DNA from: Gallionella sp.
GTDB taxonomy: Bacteria; Pseudomonadota; Gammaproteobacteria; Burkholderiales; Gallionellaceae
Direction: 5' to 3'
Assembly (NCBI GenBank): GCA_028710565.1
Contig: JAQTTV010000001.1
Location: forward strand, 108,965 to 172,964
DNA length: 64,000 nucleotides
The notes beneath the pieces are model-generated. The model was not told where the DNA came from and did not search any database. It saw only the letters and a list, made by a program, of their open reading frames with translations. The position numbers and the translations under genes are program-made. Every line of letters begins with the position of its first letter. Position 1 is the stretch's first letter. Below, one piece after another: positions 9,316-17,987 of this stretch.

Positions 9316-10407
9316 ATGAGCATGAGCGAACCCACGCCTCTTCCCGCCGAACCCGCCGCATTGCCGCCCCCTGCTGCTGCGCTCTCTGCCTTGCCTAAAT
9401 TGTCCGTGGCAGAGTTTTTTACCCGCGTCAGTATTTCGCAGATGACCATGGCATTGATTGTTGCGGTATTTTTATGGCAATGGCTGGATGGACATCAAAC
9501 GCTGAACGGCATGCAACAAGAATTGGCGAAAAAAATTGCCGAAATGGACGGTAGCAGCAAGGCGAATCAGCTGTTATTGACCCGTAGCCAAGAAGAGGTA
9601 CGGGAGTTGTCTAGTAAGTTGGTGGGACTGGAAGCGCGCTATACCGAAGCGCAAAGCCAACGTGCCGCGCTGGAAAATTTGTATCACGACCTGTCTAGTA
9701 GCCGCGACGAAACGGCTTTGGCAGAGGTTGAACAGCTGTTGATGATCGCCACGCAGCAATTGCAATTGTCTAGCAATATCAAAGCCGCGCTGATTGCCTT
9801 GCAAAGTGCTGATGCGCGTTTGGAGCGCATGAACTTACCCGCACTGGCTGTTTTACGTAAATCGATTGGCAATGACATTGCTAAGCTACGCGCCTCACCC
9901 GATGTCGATTTGCCCACCCTCAGTGCGCGACTGGACAGCCTGATTGTGTCGGTGGATGAATTGCCGTTGGTTTATCAACCAGCCCGCGCCACCCAAAGTA
10001 GCCAGCCGACCTCCGTCACGCCCAATGAAAGCACATGGAGACAATTGCTGTCTGAAATTTGGCATGAAGCTAAGCAATTGATTCGCATTGAAAACACAGG
10101 AAAAACTGAAATCCCCTTATTGCCGCCCTCGCAAGAGTTTTTCTTGCGTGAAAATCTCAAGTTACGTCTGCTCACTGCTCGTTTGGCATTGCTGGCGCAC
10201 GACGAAACCAATTTCAAACAAGAGCTGAAAACCGTGCAACGCTGGATCATGCGCTATTTTGATACCCAATCGCTCACCACGGGGAATTGGCTGACCGAAC
10301 AGCAGAAACTTGCCGCCACTACGTTGAACATTGAGTTGCCTGACTTAGATCCCAGTTTGCAAGCGGTGCGCAACTACCGTCTTTCCCGCGAGAAGGCGGC
10401 GCGATGA
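9316..10407 (+). CDS. hemX: HemX-like membrane protein (putative uroporphyrinogen-III C-methyltransferase family)
   Basis: 363 residues from ATG 9316; an in-frame start 42 codons upstream would translate the TTTCAC repeats and is rejected. The product has a short cytoplasmic Pro/Ala-rich head, one membrane helix (ISQMTMALIVAVFLWQW), then a long coiled-coil region and a helical periplasmic domain. This is the architecture of proteobacterial HemX, found with hemC/hemD and often annotated as a methyltransferase without the catalytic SAM motifs. Role in haem synthesis unproven. It overlaps hemY by 4 bp (ATGA). Confidence 0.88.
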   Translation: MSMSEPTPLPAEPAALPPPAAALSALPKLSVAEFFTRVSISQMTMALIVAVFLWQWLDGHQTLNGMQQELAKKIAEMDGSSKANQLLLTRSQEEVRELSSKLVGLEARYTEAQSQRAALENLYHDLSSSRDETALAEVEQLLMIATQQLQLSSNIKAALIALQSADARLERMNLPALAVLRKSIGNDIAKLRASPDVDLPTLSARLDSLIVSVDELPLVYQPARATQSSQPTSVTPNESTWRQLLSEIWHEAKQLIRIENTGKTEIPLLPPSQEFFLRENLKLRLLTARLALLAHDETNFKQELKTVQRWIMRYFDTQSLTTGNWLTEQQKLAATTLNIELPDLDPSLQAVRNYRLSREKAAR

Positions 10408-11561
10408 AATATCTTTTTTGGATTTTGATGCTCTTCGCGGCTGCCGTCGCGGTGACGATTGCCTCACATAACCCCGCTGATGTGCTGATCCTCTATCCGC
10501 CTTACCGCATCAGCTTGTCTTTGATGTTATTTGTGGGCTTGTTGTTAATGACTTTTGGGTTGGGGTATGGGCTGATACGCTTTATTGCCATGACGTTACA
10601 ACTCCCTGTTTATGTGCGGAATTTTCGTGAATCTCGCGTCCGAACGAAAGGACGTGCCATGTTAGACGAGGCCTTGCACGCTTTTTTTGAAGGGCGTTAT
10701 GCCACCGCCGAAAAATCTGCCGCTACCGCCATTGAGCTAGGTGAAACCGATCCGCTCTATCCCATACTCGCCGCCCGTGCCGCCCACGAATTGCGTGAAT
10801 ACGCCAAACGGGATGCTTATTTGTCCACGGCGGACGAACACAACGTCATGCGTTTAATGGCCGCTGCCGAATTTATGCTCGACCAGCGTCAGCCCCAATC
10901 TGCCCTGAATGTGTTGCAAACCTTGCGCGACAGTGGCGTGAAAAACCATGGGGGTGCGTTGAAACTAGAACTGAAAGCGCATCAACAAGCGCGCAACTGG
11001 GCAGGGGTATTGAGTCTATTGGAACAACTGGAGAAGCGTGTCGCCATTGATCCTGTGACCGCCGAGCAATTGCGCCAGCAAGCCCATTTGGAGAGCATTG
11101 CGCAGCAGTCTGATATGGCGGGTTTGACTGCCTGTTTGAAAGCCATGCCAGTAGAATTCAAGCTGCGTAGCAAAATCGCGGCAGCAGCGGCGCGTAGTTT
11201 GATACGCTTAGGCGGTTGCGCCCTCACGCCACAATTGCTGGCGGAGAGCTTAAATAGGCAGTGGGAAAGTGAATTAGTCACCTTATATGGTGAATGTCAA
11301 TCAGGCGATGTGCTGGCGCAAATTGAGCAAGCGGAGCAATGGCTATTACAACACAAAGCGGATGCGCAATTGTTACTGACCTTGGGTAAATTGTGCAGCT
11401 ACCAACAACTGTGGGGTAAAGCGCGCACCTATTTGGACGCTAGCATCAGCATAGAACCCAGTTCCGCCGCGTACACCGCGCTTGCACAGTTGGCCGAACG
11501 ATTGGGACAGCCTTCGTTTCCGTATTATCAACAAGCCCTTAAGCTGGGCGAACGGGTTTAG
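10404..11561 (+). CDS. hemY: HemY-like membrane TPR protein
   Basis: 385 residues with two N-terminal membrane helices (about 4-20 and 39-60) followed by the HemY_N region and helical TPR-like repeats. This is the proteobacterial HemY of the hemCDXY operon, not the protoporphyrinogen oxidase that carries the same name in Bacillus. Proposed to help organise haem synthesis at the membrane; no catalytic motif is seen. Start overlaps the hemX stop (ATGA at 10404-10407). Confidence 0.9.
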   Translation: MKYLFWILMLFAAAVAVTIASHNPADVLILYPPYRISLSLMLFVGLLLMTFGLGYGLIRFIAMTLQLPVYVRNFRESRVRTKGRAMLDEALHAFFEGRYATAEKSAATAIELGETDPLYPILAARAAHELREYAKRDAYLSTADEHNVMRLMAAAEFMLDQRQPQSALNVLQTLRDSGVKNHGGALKLELKAHQQARNWAGVLSLLEQLEKRVAIDPVTAEQLRQQAHLESIAQQSDMAGLTACLKAMPVEFKLRSKIAAAAARSLIRLGGCALTPQLLAESLNRQWESELVTLYGECQSGDVLAQIEQAEQWLLQHKADAQLLLTLGKLCSYQQLWGKARTYLDASISIEPSSAAYTALAQLAERLGQPSFPYYQQALKLGERV

Positions 11562-11606
11562 CCGTTCATTGCACCGATTTTTATCAATGCGCATTAGGGA
11601 AATATC

Positions 11607-12143
11607 ATGAAAAACAGATGGATAAGCTATTTTGGTGTTGCGCTATTGCTCGTTTCTAGCACAAGCATTTTTGCGGAAGGGACTGTTTATAAGTGTAAAA
11701 ACGCGAAAGGGGGAATGAGTTATCAAGGCTCTCCTTGCGCACAAAATGCACAACCTGTTTCTTCTTGGAATGCCGCGAAGAATGCTGATCGTCACTTGGT
11801 ACTTAAGCCGAAAGAAGGAGGGCATTATTTTGTGGATAGTCACATTAACGATAACGCCCTGAATTTCTTGATTGATACGGGGGCGACAACGGTTGCTATC
11901 CCTCAATCAATGGCAACCGCCGCACACCTCGTCTGCGAAAAGCAAACCACCATTAATACGGCAAATGGTACCGCAAACGCCTGCGAAACGACCATCGGCA
12001 CACTGACCTTCGGTCCTTTTATCTTGAAGAATGTTGCGGCGACGATCAATCCCACCTTAGACCAACCCTTGCTGGGGATGAATGTGCTACAACAATTCAA
12101 AATTTCTCAAGAGCGCGATGAAATGCACATTTCAGCAAGATAG
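11607..12143 (+). CDS. periplasmic retropepsin-like aspartic protease with DUF4124 head
   Basis: 178 residues with a signal peptide (ending near FAEG). The first mature segment, VYKCKNAKGGMSYQGSPC, matches the DUF4124 type. The second half is a single-chain retroviral-type aspartic protease (clan AA, the bacterial TIGR02281-like group): the catalytic motif is LIDTGATTVAIP and the family's closing motif is LLGMNVLQQF. As in retroviral enzymes, a dimer would form the active site. It follows hemY by 45 bp and may share its transcript. Substrate unknown. Confidence 0.85.
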   Translation: MKNRWISYFGVALLLVSSTSIFAEGTVYKCKNAKGGMSYQGSPCAQNAQPVSSWNAAKNADRHLVLKPKEGGHYFVDSHINDNALNFLIDTGATTVAIPQSMATAAHLVCEKQTTINTANGTANACETTIGTLTFGPFILKNVAATINPTLDQPLLGMNVLQQFKISQERDEMHISAR

Positions 12144-12180
12144 GCTGGAATAATAAAAATGTGAGGTACAGTGCGAGTGC

Positions 12181-15063
12181 TTATATGACTCGTGCCGTGA
12201 AGGCTTCAATCGGCACTGCTTTGCCAAATAAATAACCTTGAAAACAGATGCAACCCTTATTCAATAACAGTGTTCGTTGCCTCTCTGTTTCCACGCCTTC
12301 GGCAATGATGTCTAAATTGAGGCTTTTTGCCATGGCAATAATGGTTCGCACGATGGTTCTGTCATTTTCATCCGCTGCGAGATCGCGTACAAAGGATTGG
12401 TCAATTTTGATCTGATCCAGCGGTAGCCGCTTCAGATATTGTAAGGATGAATAGCCTGTGCCGAAATCATCCATGGAAAAACAGATCCCTTTGGATTTGA
12501 GCACTGTCATTTTGGCGATGATGTCATCCACATTGTGCATCAACATGCTTTCGGTGATTTCCAGCTTCAACTTTGCAGGGTTAATGCCATAGTGCTCAAC
12601 CAACGCCAAGACTTCATCGACAAAAGTAGGGTGTTGGAACTGACGCGCACTGATATTCACCGAGAGGGTTAAATGCGCCGTTGTTGCTTGCGTTGCCCAA
12701 TCCACCAATTGTTGGCAGGCAGTTGCGAGTACCCAGTGACCTAAGGGCAGGATCAAGTCTGATTCTTCGGCTAGGGTGATGAATTTTTCAGGAAGAACTA
12801 AGCCCAGCTTGGGGTGATGCCAGCGTGCTAATGCTTCAGCACCCATTGCGCGTCCAGTCGCATCCACTTGCACTTGATAATACAATTTAAGTTGCGTTTC
12901 TTCAAAAATGGCATGACGCAGATCCGCTTCCTGATTGGCACGCGCGATAATCGCGGTTTGCATGATAGGATCAAAGAAACATGAGGTGTTGCGACCTATT
13001 TTCTTGGACTGATACATGGCGATGTCTGCTTGTTTAATTAACTCATCGACTTCTAAATGTGAACCATCAAACAAGGTGATCCCAATGCTGGGTGTGCTAT
13101 GAAAATGGTGTGTGTCAACTTGGTAAGGTTGCCCTAGGGCGTAGCGAATGTTCTCGCACACAATTTCAGTTTGTCTTATGGCTTCAGCAGGGGAAGGACT
13201 CATTCTTTCGAGCATGACTAAAAATTCGTCGCCGCCAAAGCGTGCGACGGTATCGCCTTCTTGTACACATGACAGTAGACGTTGTGCAGCCTGTTGTAGC
13301 AGCAAATCTCCTTTTTCATGCCCGTACATATCATTGATGGTTTTGAAATTATCTAAGTCAATAAAGAGTAGAGCCCCTTGCTCACCGCTACGTGCGCTCG
13401 CGGGTAAAGCGAGTTTGAGTTTATCTAGAAATAGGCGACGATTGGGTAATTGTGTCAAAGGATCGTAAAACGCTAGCCGTTGAATATCTTCTTCAGCCCG
13501 CTTGCGTTCGGTGATGTCCAATCCTGTGCCGCGCAGTCCAATCAAGGTACCCGTGGCATCGTAAAAAGGCATACCACTCACTTCTTCCCACTTAATCTCG
13601 CCGTGCGCGGTGATGTCTCGATGCTGCAATCTAAAAGGTGCTTTATTGGCGATGGCGCGATTGACGATTTCGCCGACAGGAGGAATGTCTTCGTCAGGCA
13701 TAAACTCCATCGGGGTATGACCCAGCAAGGCTTCAGGCGCATAGCCCTTTACATCCCGCGAGCGGTTTGAGACATAGGTATAAACCATGTTAGGGTCAAT
13801 TTCCCACAAGTATTCACCCGCCGCATTACTCACGTCTCGGAAACGCTGTTCGCTGTATTGCAGCGCATCCACTGCATTTTTGCGTTCTATTGCGATGCTG
13901 GCGAGATGCGCGGTTTGTTCAATGAGGCGAATATCATCGGATGTCGGCGTGTTCGCTTTGCGGTGATAGATCGCGAAGGTGCCTAGCACTTGCCCAGTGG
14001 TGGAACAAATGGGTTGAGACCAACATGCGCCAAGTTTTGCTTTTGCCGCAAGTTGCTTATAGGGTGTCCAGTATGGATGTGTTTGAATATCTTCCACCAC
14101 CACGCGTGCAACTGTGAAAGCTGCCGTGCCACACGAACCGACCCCTATGCCAATTTCGACACCGTTGATCGCGGCATTATAAAAATCAGGTAAGCTGGGA
14201 CTGATGCCATGTCCGAGGTGCTTGCCATCGTTATCCAATAACAAAATGCTACACAGCATCTTGGGATTAAGTTGTTCCACGCCCAGTACGATGGACTGAA
14301 GAATGTGTGGCAGGGAGTGGTCGCTCACCAATAATTCCAAAATTAGGCTACGAAATTGCTCGTATTGTTTGGTTTTTTGACGTGTCTTGAGGTCTTTTTG
14401 CAATTGTTCGTTGGCGAGGTTGAGCGCGTGGGTACGCTGCTCCACCAACAGCTCCAGCTTTTGCTGATGCAAGGACAACTCAACACTGACTCGCTCGGCA
14501 CGCAAACGCTGCAAGCCAATTGACGCGACCAGTTTGGCAAAACCACTTAAAAATCCCAGTATGGCAGGGAGTTTTTCCTCGGAAATAATGGGGACTTCGC
14601 TTAATGCGTTCAAATAGTCATGTGGGTTAAAGCCGACTTTTTGCGCTTGTTGCGTAAAAAATCCGCGATCAGGCAGGGCAAGCAGGAATTGCCCGACAAA
14701 CACATTCGCCAAATGCCGTCCTTCGATGATGATCGGGGAGGCTGCATCCGTCATGCCATTGTTGCATTCGTAAACAGCAAAGTTCTTGCCTGCGTTGAGG
14801 TGCAGGGCTAAGTGGGTGTCACTCTCGATGCAACGTGCACAAGTGGTGGGATTGATACGGTGAAAGTCGGTACAAATACGCTGCCAGCGGGATGAGATCA
14901 GTACTTTGCCTTGCAGGTCTATGATGGCGGCGGCGATGCCCACCGCGTTGCAGAAGTTATCGAGTAGGAAATTTAACTCAACGGCATCAATGAGGTCGGC
15001 TAGTTGATGATCCTCAATGCTGACGGTTCGTTGCTTTATTGAGGCATCTTTGTTGAAAGACAT
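12181..15063 (-). CDS. PocR-GAF-PAS-GGDEF-EAL cyclic-di-GMP protein
   Basis: About 960 residues. In order: a PocR-type ligand domain (residues about 15-190, with FCNAVGIAAAIID and a Cys pair near TCARCIE), a coiled linker, a GAF domain, a PAS domain with PAC ending GTGLDITERK, a GGDEF domain with an intact RFGGDEF motif, and an EAL domain with EALARW and DDFGTGYSSLQYLK. Both enzymatic motifs are intact, so it could make or degrade c-di-GMP. A strong AGGAGG lies at 15092-15097, too far from ATG 15063 to serve it, so the true start is uncertain; an in-frame upstream extension to 15171 exists. Confidence 0.92.
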   Translation of the reverse strand: MSFNKDASIKQRTVSIEDHQLADLIDAVELNFLLDNFCNAVGIAAAIIDLQGKVLISSRWQRICTDFHRINPTTCARCIESDTHLALHLNAGKNFAVYECNNGMTDAASPIIIEGRHLANVFVGQFLLALPDRGFFTQQAQKVGFNPHDYLNALSEVPIISEEKLPAILGFLSGFAKLVASIGLQRLRAERVSVELSLHQQKLELLVEQRTHALNLANEQLQKDLKTRQKTKQYEQFRSLILELLVSDHSLPHILQSIVLGVEQLNPKMLCSILLLDNDGKHLGHGISPSLPDFYNAAINGVEIGIGVGSCGTAAFTVARVVVEDIQTHPYWTPYKQLAAKAKLGACWSQPICSTTGQVLGTFAIYHRKANTPTSDDIRLIEQTAHLASIAIERKNAVDALQYSEQRFRDVSNAAGEYLWEIDPNMVYTYVSNRSRDVKGYAPEALLGHTPMEFMPDEDIPPVGEIVNRAIANKAPFRLQHRDITAHGEIKWEEVSGMPFYDATGTLIGLRGTGLDITERKRAEEDIQRLAFYDPLTQLPNRRLFLDKLKLALPASARSGEQGALLFIDLDNFKTINDMYGHEKGDLLLQQAAQRLLSCVQEGDTVARFGGDEFLVMLERMSPSPAEAIRQTEIVCENIRYALGQPYQVDTHHFHSTPSIGITLFDGSHLEVDELIKQADIAMYQSKKIGRNTSCFFDPIMQTAIIARANQEADLRHAIFEETQLKLYYQVQVDATGRAMGAEALARWHHPKLGLVLPEKFITLAEESDLILPLGHWVLATACQQLVDWATQATTAHLTLSVNISARQFQHPTFVDEVLALVEHYGINPAKLKLEITESMLMHNVDDIIAKMTVLKSKGICFSMDDFGTGYSSLQYLKRLPLDQIKIDQSFVRDLAADENDRTIVRTIIAMAKSLNLDIIAEGVETERQRTLLLNKGCICFQGYLFGKAVPIEAFTARVI

Positions 15064-15369
15064 GAATTGTCCAACCCTGATAAATAGTGTACCTCCTGTG
15101 ATAACTCGCGTAAGTTGGATACAGCGTGAGTAAATCGACCACGGTGAATAGCGAAAGTCGCTTAATTCCACCCGCCCAAGTATCGCATATCATGGCATAA
15201 CTATCTACATAACTTTATTGATTTTGACTTGGCATGTTCGCATATAACAATTTGTTTATATGCAAAAATGTTGCTCGCAAAATCTCTCGGCTAAAACGAG
15301 CTTAAGGCGGGGTCAAAGCAGGGTAAAGGGCGTGCGCGCTTGAGGTGTATCTGGCGGATGGGAAAAAGG
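15064..15369. other. intergenic region with a small inverted repeat
   Basis: About 300 bp without a supported gene. An 8-bp inverted repeat (GCATATAA at 15240-15247, TTATATGC at 15256-15263) lies about 180 bp upstream of the GGDEF-EAL gene and could be a regulator site. Nothing else stands out. Confidence 0.4.
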
Positions 15370-15855
15370 CTAAATACCCGCTGCAATCACTACCCCCACA
15401 CCAAAACCGTAGGGGATATGGGAGAGCGTACTGGCAAGCAGAGCATTCGACCCTTTTGGGGCGCGCCGACCAAATACGCCCCAGCCAAATGACGGCAACA
15501 GCACAAACCAAGGTAGCAAAGAGGTCAGTAAACCGAACACGATACCGCCCAACAAATGATTGTGCGGCAAGGGAATGTGAGTCACCCAGAAAAAGCAGGG
15601 ATAGAGCAATGCCACCCCGCCCCCACCAATGAGAAAATGAAACACCCAACCCGCCCGAACCTCATTCGGCAAGGAGGGTGACTCAAGAATGTTGGCATAG
15701 ATAAACTTCCCTCGCAGCAACCCCAAACACCAACGCCCCACCAGCGCGATGCTAACCCCACTACGAATGCCACACTTTGCCGCCCAAGTTTCCGTGATGT
15801 CCATCAACACCGCTCCCACCAGACCACCCAAAAAAGCCAATATACTGATTTCCAT
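15370..15855 (-). CDS. DUF2938 integral membrane protein
   Basis: 161 residues with four hydrophobic segments. The features match the DUF2938 family: an N-terminal helix with an Asp (LGGLVGAVLMDITETW), GLVGRW-like SIALVGRWCLGLLRGKF, a central NEVRAGWVFHFLIGG, and a C-terminal helix after SHIPYGFGVG. Function of the family is unknown. Start at ATG 15855 has AGGGA upstream; a TTG two codons earlier is possible. Confidence 0.8.
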   Translation of the reverse strand: MEISILAFLGGLVGAVLMDITETWAAKCGIRSGVSIALVGRWCLGLLRGKFIYANILESPSLPNEVRAGWVFHFLIGGGGVALLYPCFFWVTHIPLPHNHLLGGIVFGLLTSLLPWFVLLPSFGWGVFGRRAPKGSNALLASTLSHIPYGFGVGVVIAAGI

Positions 15856-15918
15856 AGTCAATTATCCCTGCGATTCATTTGTGGTTGCTTCAATGTGTTT
15901 TCAACATTTAATGCTCGC

Positions 15919-16638
15919 TCAGTCCCGTCCTGTATTGCAGAAATCTTCTCGCATAATGGCAAGCAATCGCCCATCCAAACACTCGCGCATAAACGCATTC
16001 ATCGCCGTTTCATCGCCGCTGGGGTAAAACGCCAGCATCAAGGTGTTAAATTCCAATTGCCGCTTGGCGGGCAGATTGATGGCGGGATAACCGTGCTGGA
16101 GCAAATGACCATTCATCATAAAACGACCCATGCGCTTATTCACATCGTAGAAAAACTGGTTGCGCGCCATGCTCAAAAAAATATGGATGGCTTGGTCGTA
16201 AATATCGGGAATCGTGGTGAGTTCGGCAATCAGGTCGGCAAAGCGTTGCGGCAACTCCGCAGCGGGTGGCGGCAAATAATCTGTCCCCGCAATAAACACG
16301 CTCCCACGCCGAAATAGCCCCCACTCCAAGGCTTCCGCCTCAGCGGCTACGGCATGGAGCGTGCAGGCTTTTTCCGCCGTCAGCGCGAATTCCCCCCGCG
16401 CCACCCAATCAAACAACAACCGCCACGCCTTGCCCTGATTCAAGGTGATTTGCTGATCAGACACACGATGCCCGCCCACGGTGATGCCGTCCAGCAAAGT
16501 TTGCACCTCTGGCAGGGTCATATTGATCCCCTCCAAATTCACCGCGTCGCACACCAACTCACTCAACTGACGTTTCGCCAACATCAGTGCTTTTGCGGGG
16601 TGAGGCGGGATATGGTAGTGGGTGTCGTGAGGGGGCAT
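15919..16638 (-). CDS. Fic-fold protein with degenerate catalytic motif
   Basis: 239 residues. The region MARNQFFYDVNKRMGRFMMN aligns with the Fic motif HPFx(D/E)GN(G/K)R. Here His is replaced by Gln, Pro by Phe and the first Gly by Val, while Asp, Asn-Lys-Arg and the second Arg remain. Fic enzymes transfer AMP or other groups to proteins and need the His; without it classical AMPylation is not expected. A related subfamily keeps NQFF-x-DGNKR, so the His loss is probably ancestral, but the Gly-to-Val change looks further degraded. The two downstream genes are small and uncharacterised. Confidence 0.8.
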   Translation of the reverse strand: MPPHDTHYHIPPHPAKALMLAKRQLSELVCDAVNLEGINMTLPEVQTLLDGITVGGHRVSDQQITLNQGKAWRLLFDWVARGEFALTAEKACTLHAVAAEAEALEWGLFRRGSVFIAGTDYLPPPAAELPQRFADLIAELTTIPDIYDQAIHIFLSMARNQFFYDVNKRMGRFMMNGHLLQHGYPAINLPAKRQLEFNTLMLAFYPSGDETAMNAFMRECLDGRLLAIMREDFCNTGRD

Positions 16639-16704
16639 GGGGTGTTTATCGGTAATGTGGAATAGAGAGCGCGAAATTTTGCGCGCTGTCGCTTGAATGT
16701 GGGC

Positions 16705-16965
16705 TTAGAGCTTGGGAGCATACTCAACCCAAACTCTCTGGTTAGAATGGTGATCTTGAACTGTGAAAACGGCCTCCTCAATTTCTGTCATGTTATGTGG
16801 ATCAATAAATCGCGTGAAGTTAGTAACTTTCACTCCTGCCTCATGAAGCCGCAATAACTCAGTCGCGGAAAGTACGCCTTCATTTACCCACAAAGGTGAA
16901 GGCGTGAAACCCCGTTGAGCAATCAGTTCATCGTAACCAGAGCGAGTAAGTACGAAATAGACCAT
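16705..16965 (-). CDS. hypothetical small protein
   Basis: 86 residues, no signal peptide or membrane segment. It begins MVYFVLTRSGYDELI, has a middle SATELLRLHEAGVKVTNF and a Trp-rich end (RVWVEYAPKL). I do not recognise the family. It lies 8 bp downstream of the pentapeptide gene, so the two are probably co-transcribed, and its predicted soluble alpha/beta character would suit a partner or immunity-type protein (speculative). Confidence 0.65.
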   Translation of the reverse strand: MVYFVLTRSGYDELIAQRGFTPSPLWVNEGVLSATELLRLHEAGVKVTNFTRFIDPHNMTEIEEAVFTVQDHHSNQRVWVEYAPKL

Positions 16966-16972
16966 GAGACCT

Positions 16973-17380
16973 CTATATCAACGGCTGATTAGGGGAGCTG
17001 GCGGTGAGTATTTCATGCCATCCCTCGCAGTTGTGTGCAGAACAAGAAATAAACTTTGTTTCAGGCGCACTGCATTGTGCGCATAGATTGTCTTCTTGAA
17101 AATGACAGTCGGTAAAAGTGCAATCAACAAAACGACAGTCAGCAAACGAAGTGCCCAGAAATGTACACCGTTCAAACTTGCAACCAATAAACAGCGCAAG
17201 ATTAAAAAGCCCCCCGTACCATTCAATCTCATGGAAAGTACAGTATAGAAACACGCCATCGAAGGTGCCGCCTTCAATAGATGCCGATTCAAAAGTGCAG
17301 TAACGGAATATTTCTTCACTTGTGGTCAATGCCTTTTTGACAACCTTCGATTCACAAATAGTAAAACTCTCGTGGAGCAT
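16973..17380 (-). CDS. pentapeptide-repeat-like protein
   Basis: 135 residues rich in Cys and Phe at five-residue intervals, for example CTFESAS, GTFDGVF, CKFERCTFLGTSFADCRF, CTFTDCHF. This is the A(D/N)LxX-type pentapeptide pattern with Phe in the central position, forming a right-handed quadrilateral beta helix. About 11 Cys suggests a cytoplasmic, reduced protein. Family members bind DNA gyrase or act as effectors or scaffolds; nothing here fixes the function. It precedes the 86-residue unknown gene by 8 bp. Confidence 0.75.
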   Translation of the reverse strand: MLHESFTICESKVVKKALTTSEEIFRYCTFESASIEGGTFDGVFLYCTFHEIEWYGGLFNLALFIGCKFERCTFLGTSFADCRFVDCTFTDCHFQEDNLCAQCSAPETKFISCSAHNCEGWHEILTASSPNQPLI

Positions 17381-17446
17381 ATGAAGCCTTAACGTTAAAT
17401 TTAGGGGCGTGTTCTTGCGCAGTTTCGATTATCTGTCGGATTGGGT

Positions 17447-17926
17447 TTACTCGAAATGAACCTGAGATGAATTACCTCTTTTTGACTTTATAACAACCGT
17501 ACCAGCTAATTTGTCGTGCCAGCCTTGCTTCTTTTTATCAAACGCAACCCATAAAAAACCAAGTCCGAGCGGAAGAAATGAAACGACATATGCGAAATAG
17601 CGGCCTATTGACTGAGCAACTGACATGGTTTTTCCCGTTCTTGCGTCAACCACCTTTAGCGAAACAGCTGTTTTTCCAGGGGTGGCCTGTTTTTTTAGCC
17701 AGAACAAAATAACTATAATAGTCGGCATTACCCAAGAAATTAGAAAATCAATTGGCCCTGCAATGAATCCAGTTTTTGTGCCATCGAAATAAGCCCAGCC
17801 ATAAACAAAGATAAGTATTGGCCATGTAATGAGTATTACCAAGACCGTATCAATGAGTGTTGCTCCTGTTCTGATCCAGAATCCCGCATACACGCGACCT
17901 TGTTCTTGCGCATCAATTTTCTCCAT
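17447..17926 (-). CDS. RDD-family membrane protein
   Basis: 159 residues. RDD-type features are seen: the first helix begins AGFWIRTGATLIDT (Arg and Asp of the signature), a second helix pair follows, then QATPGKTAVSLKVVDARTG and a last segment ending WHDKLAGTVVI. The family consists of small membrane proteins of uncertain, possibly transport, function. ATG 17926 is preferred because GGAG lies seven bases upstream; an in-frame ATG four codons earlier exists. Confidence 0.85.
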   Translation of the reverse strand: MEKIDAQEQGRVYAGFWIRTGATLIDTVLVILITWPILIFVYGWAYFDGTKTGFIAGPIDFLISWVMPTIIVILFWLKKQATPGKTAVSLKVVDARTGKTMSVAQSIGRYFAYVVSFLPLGLGFLWVAFDKKKQGWHDKLAGTVVIKSKRGNSSQVHFE

Positions 17927-17987
17927 TACATTCTCCATTTTTTATTGTACCCAACGTATTTCAGATGGCAAATGTGCCGCTTAAATC

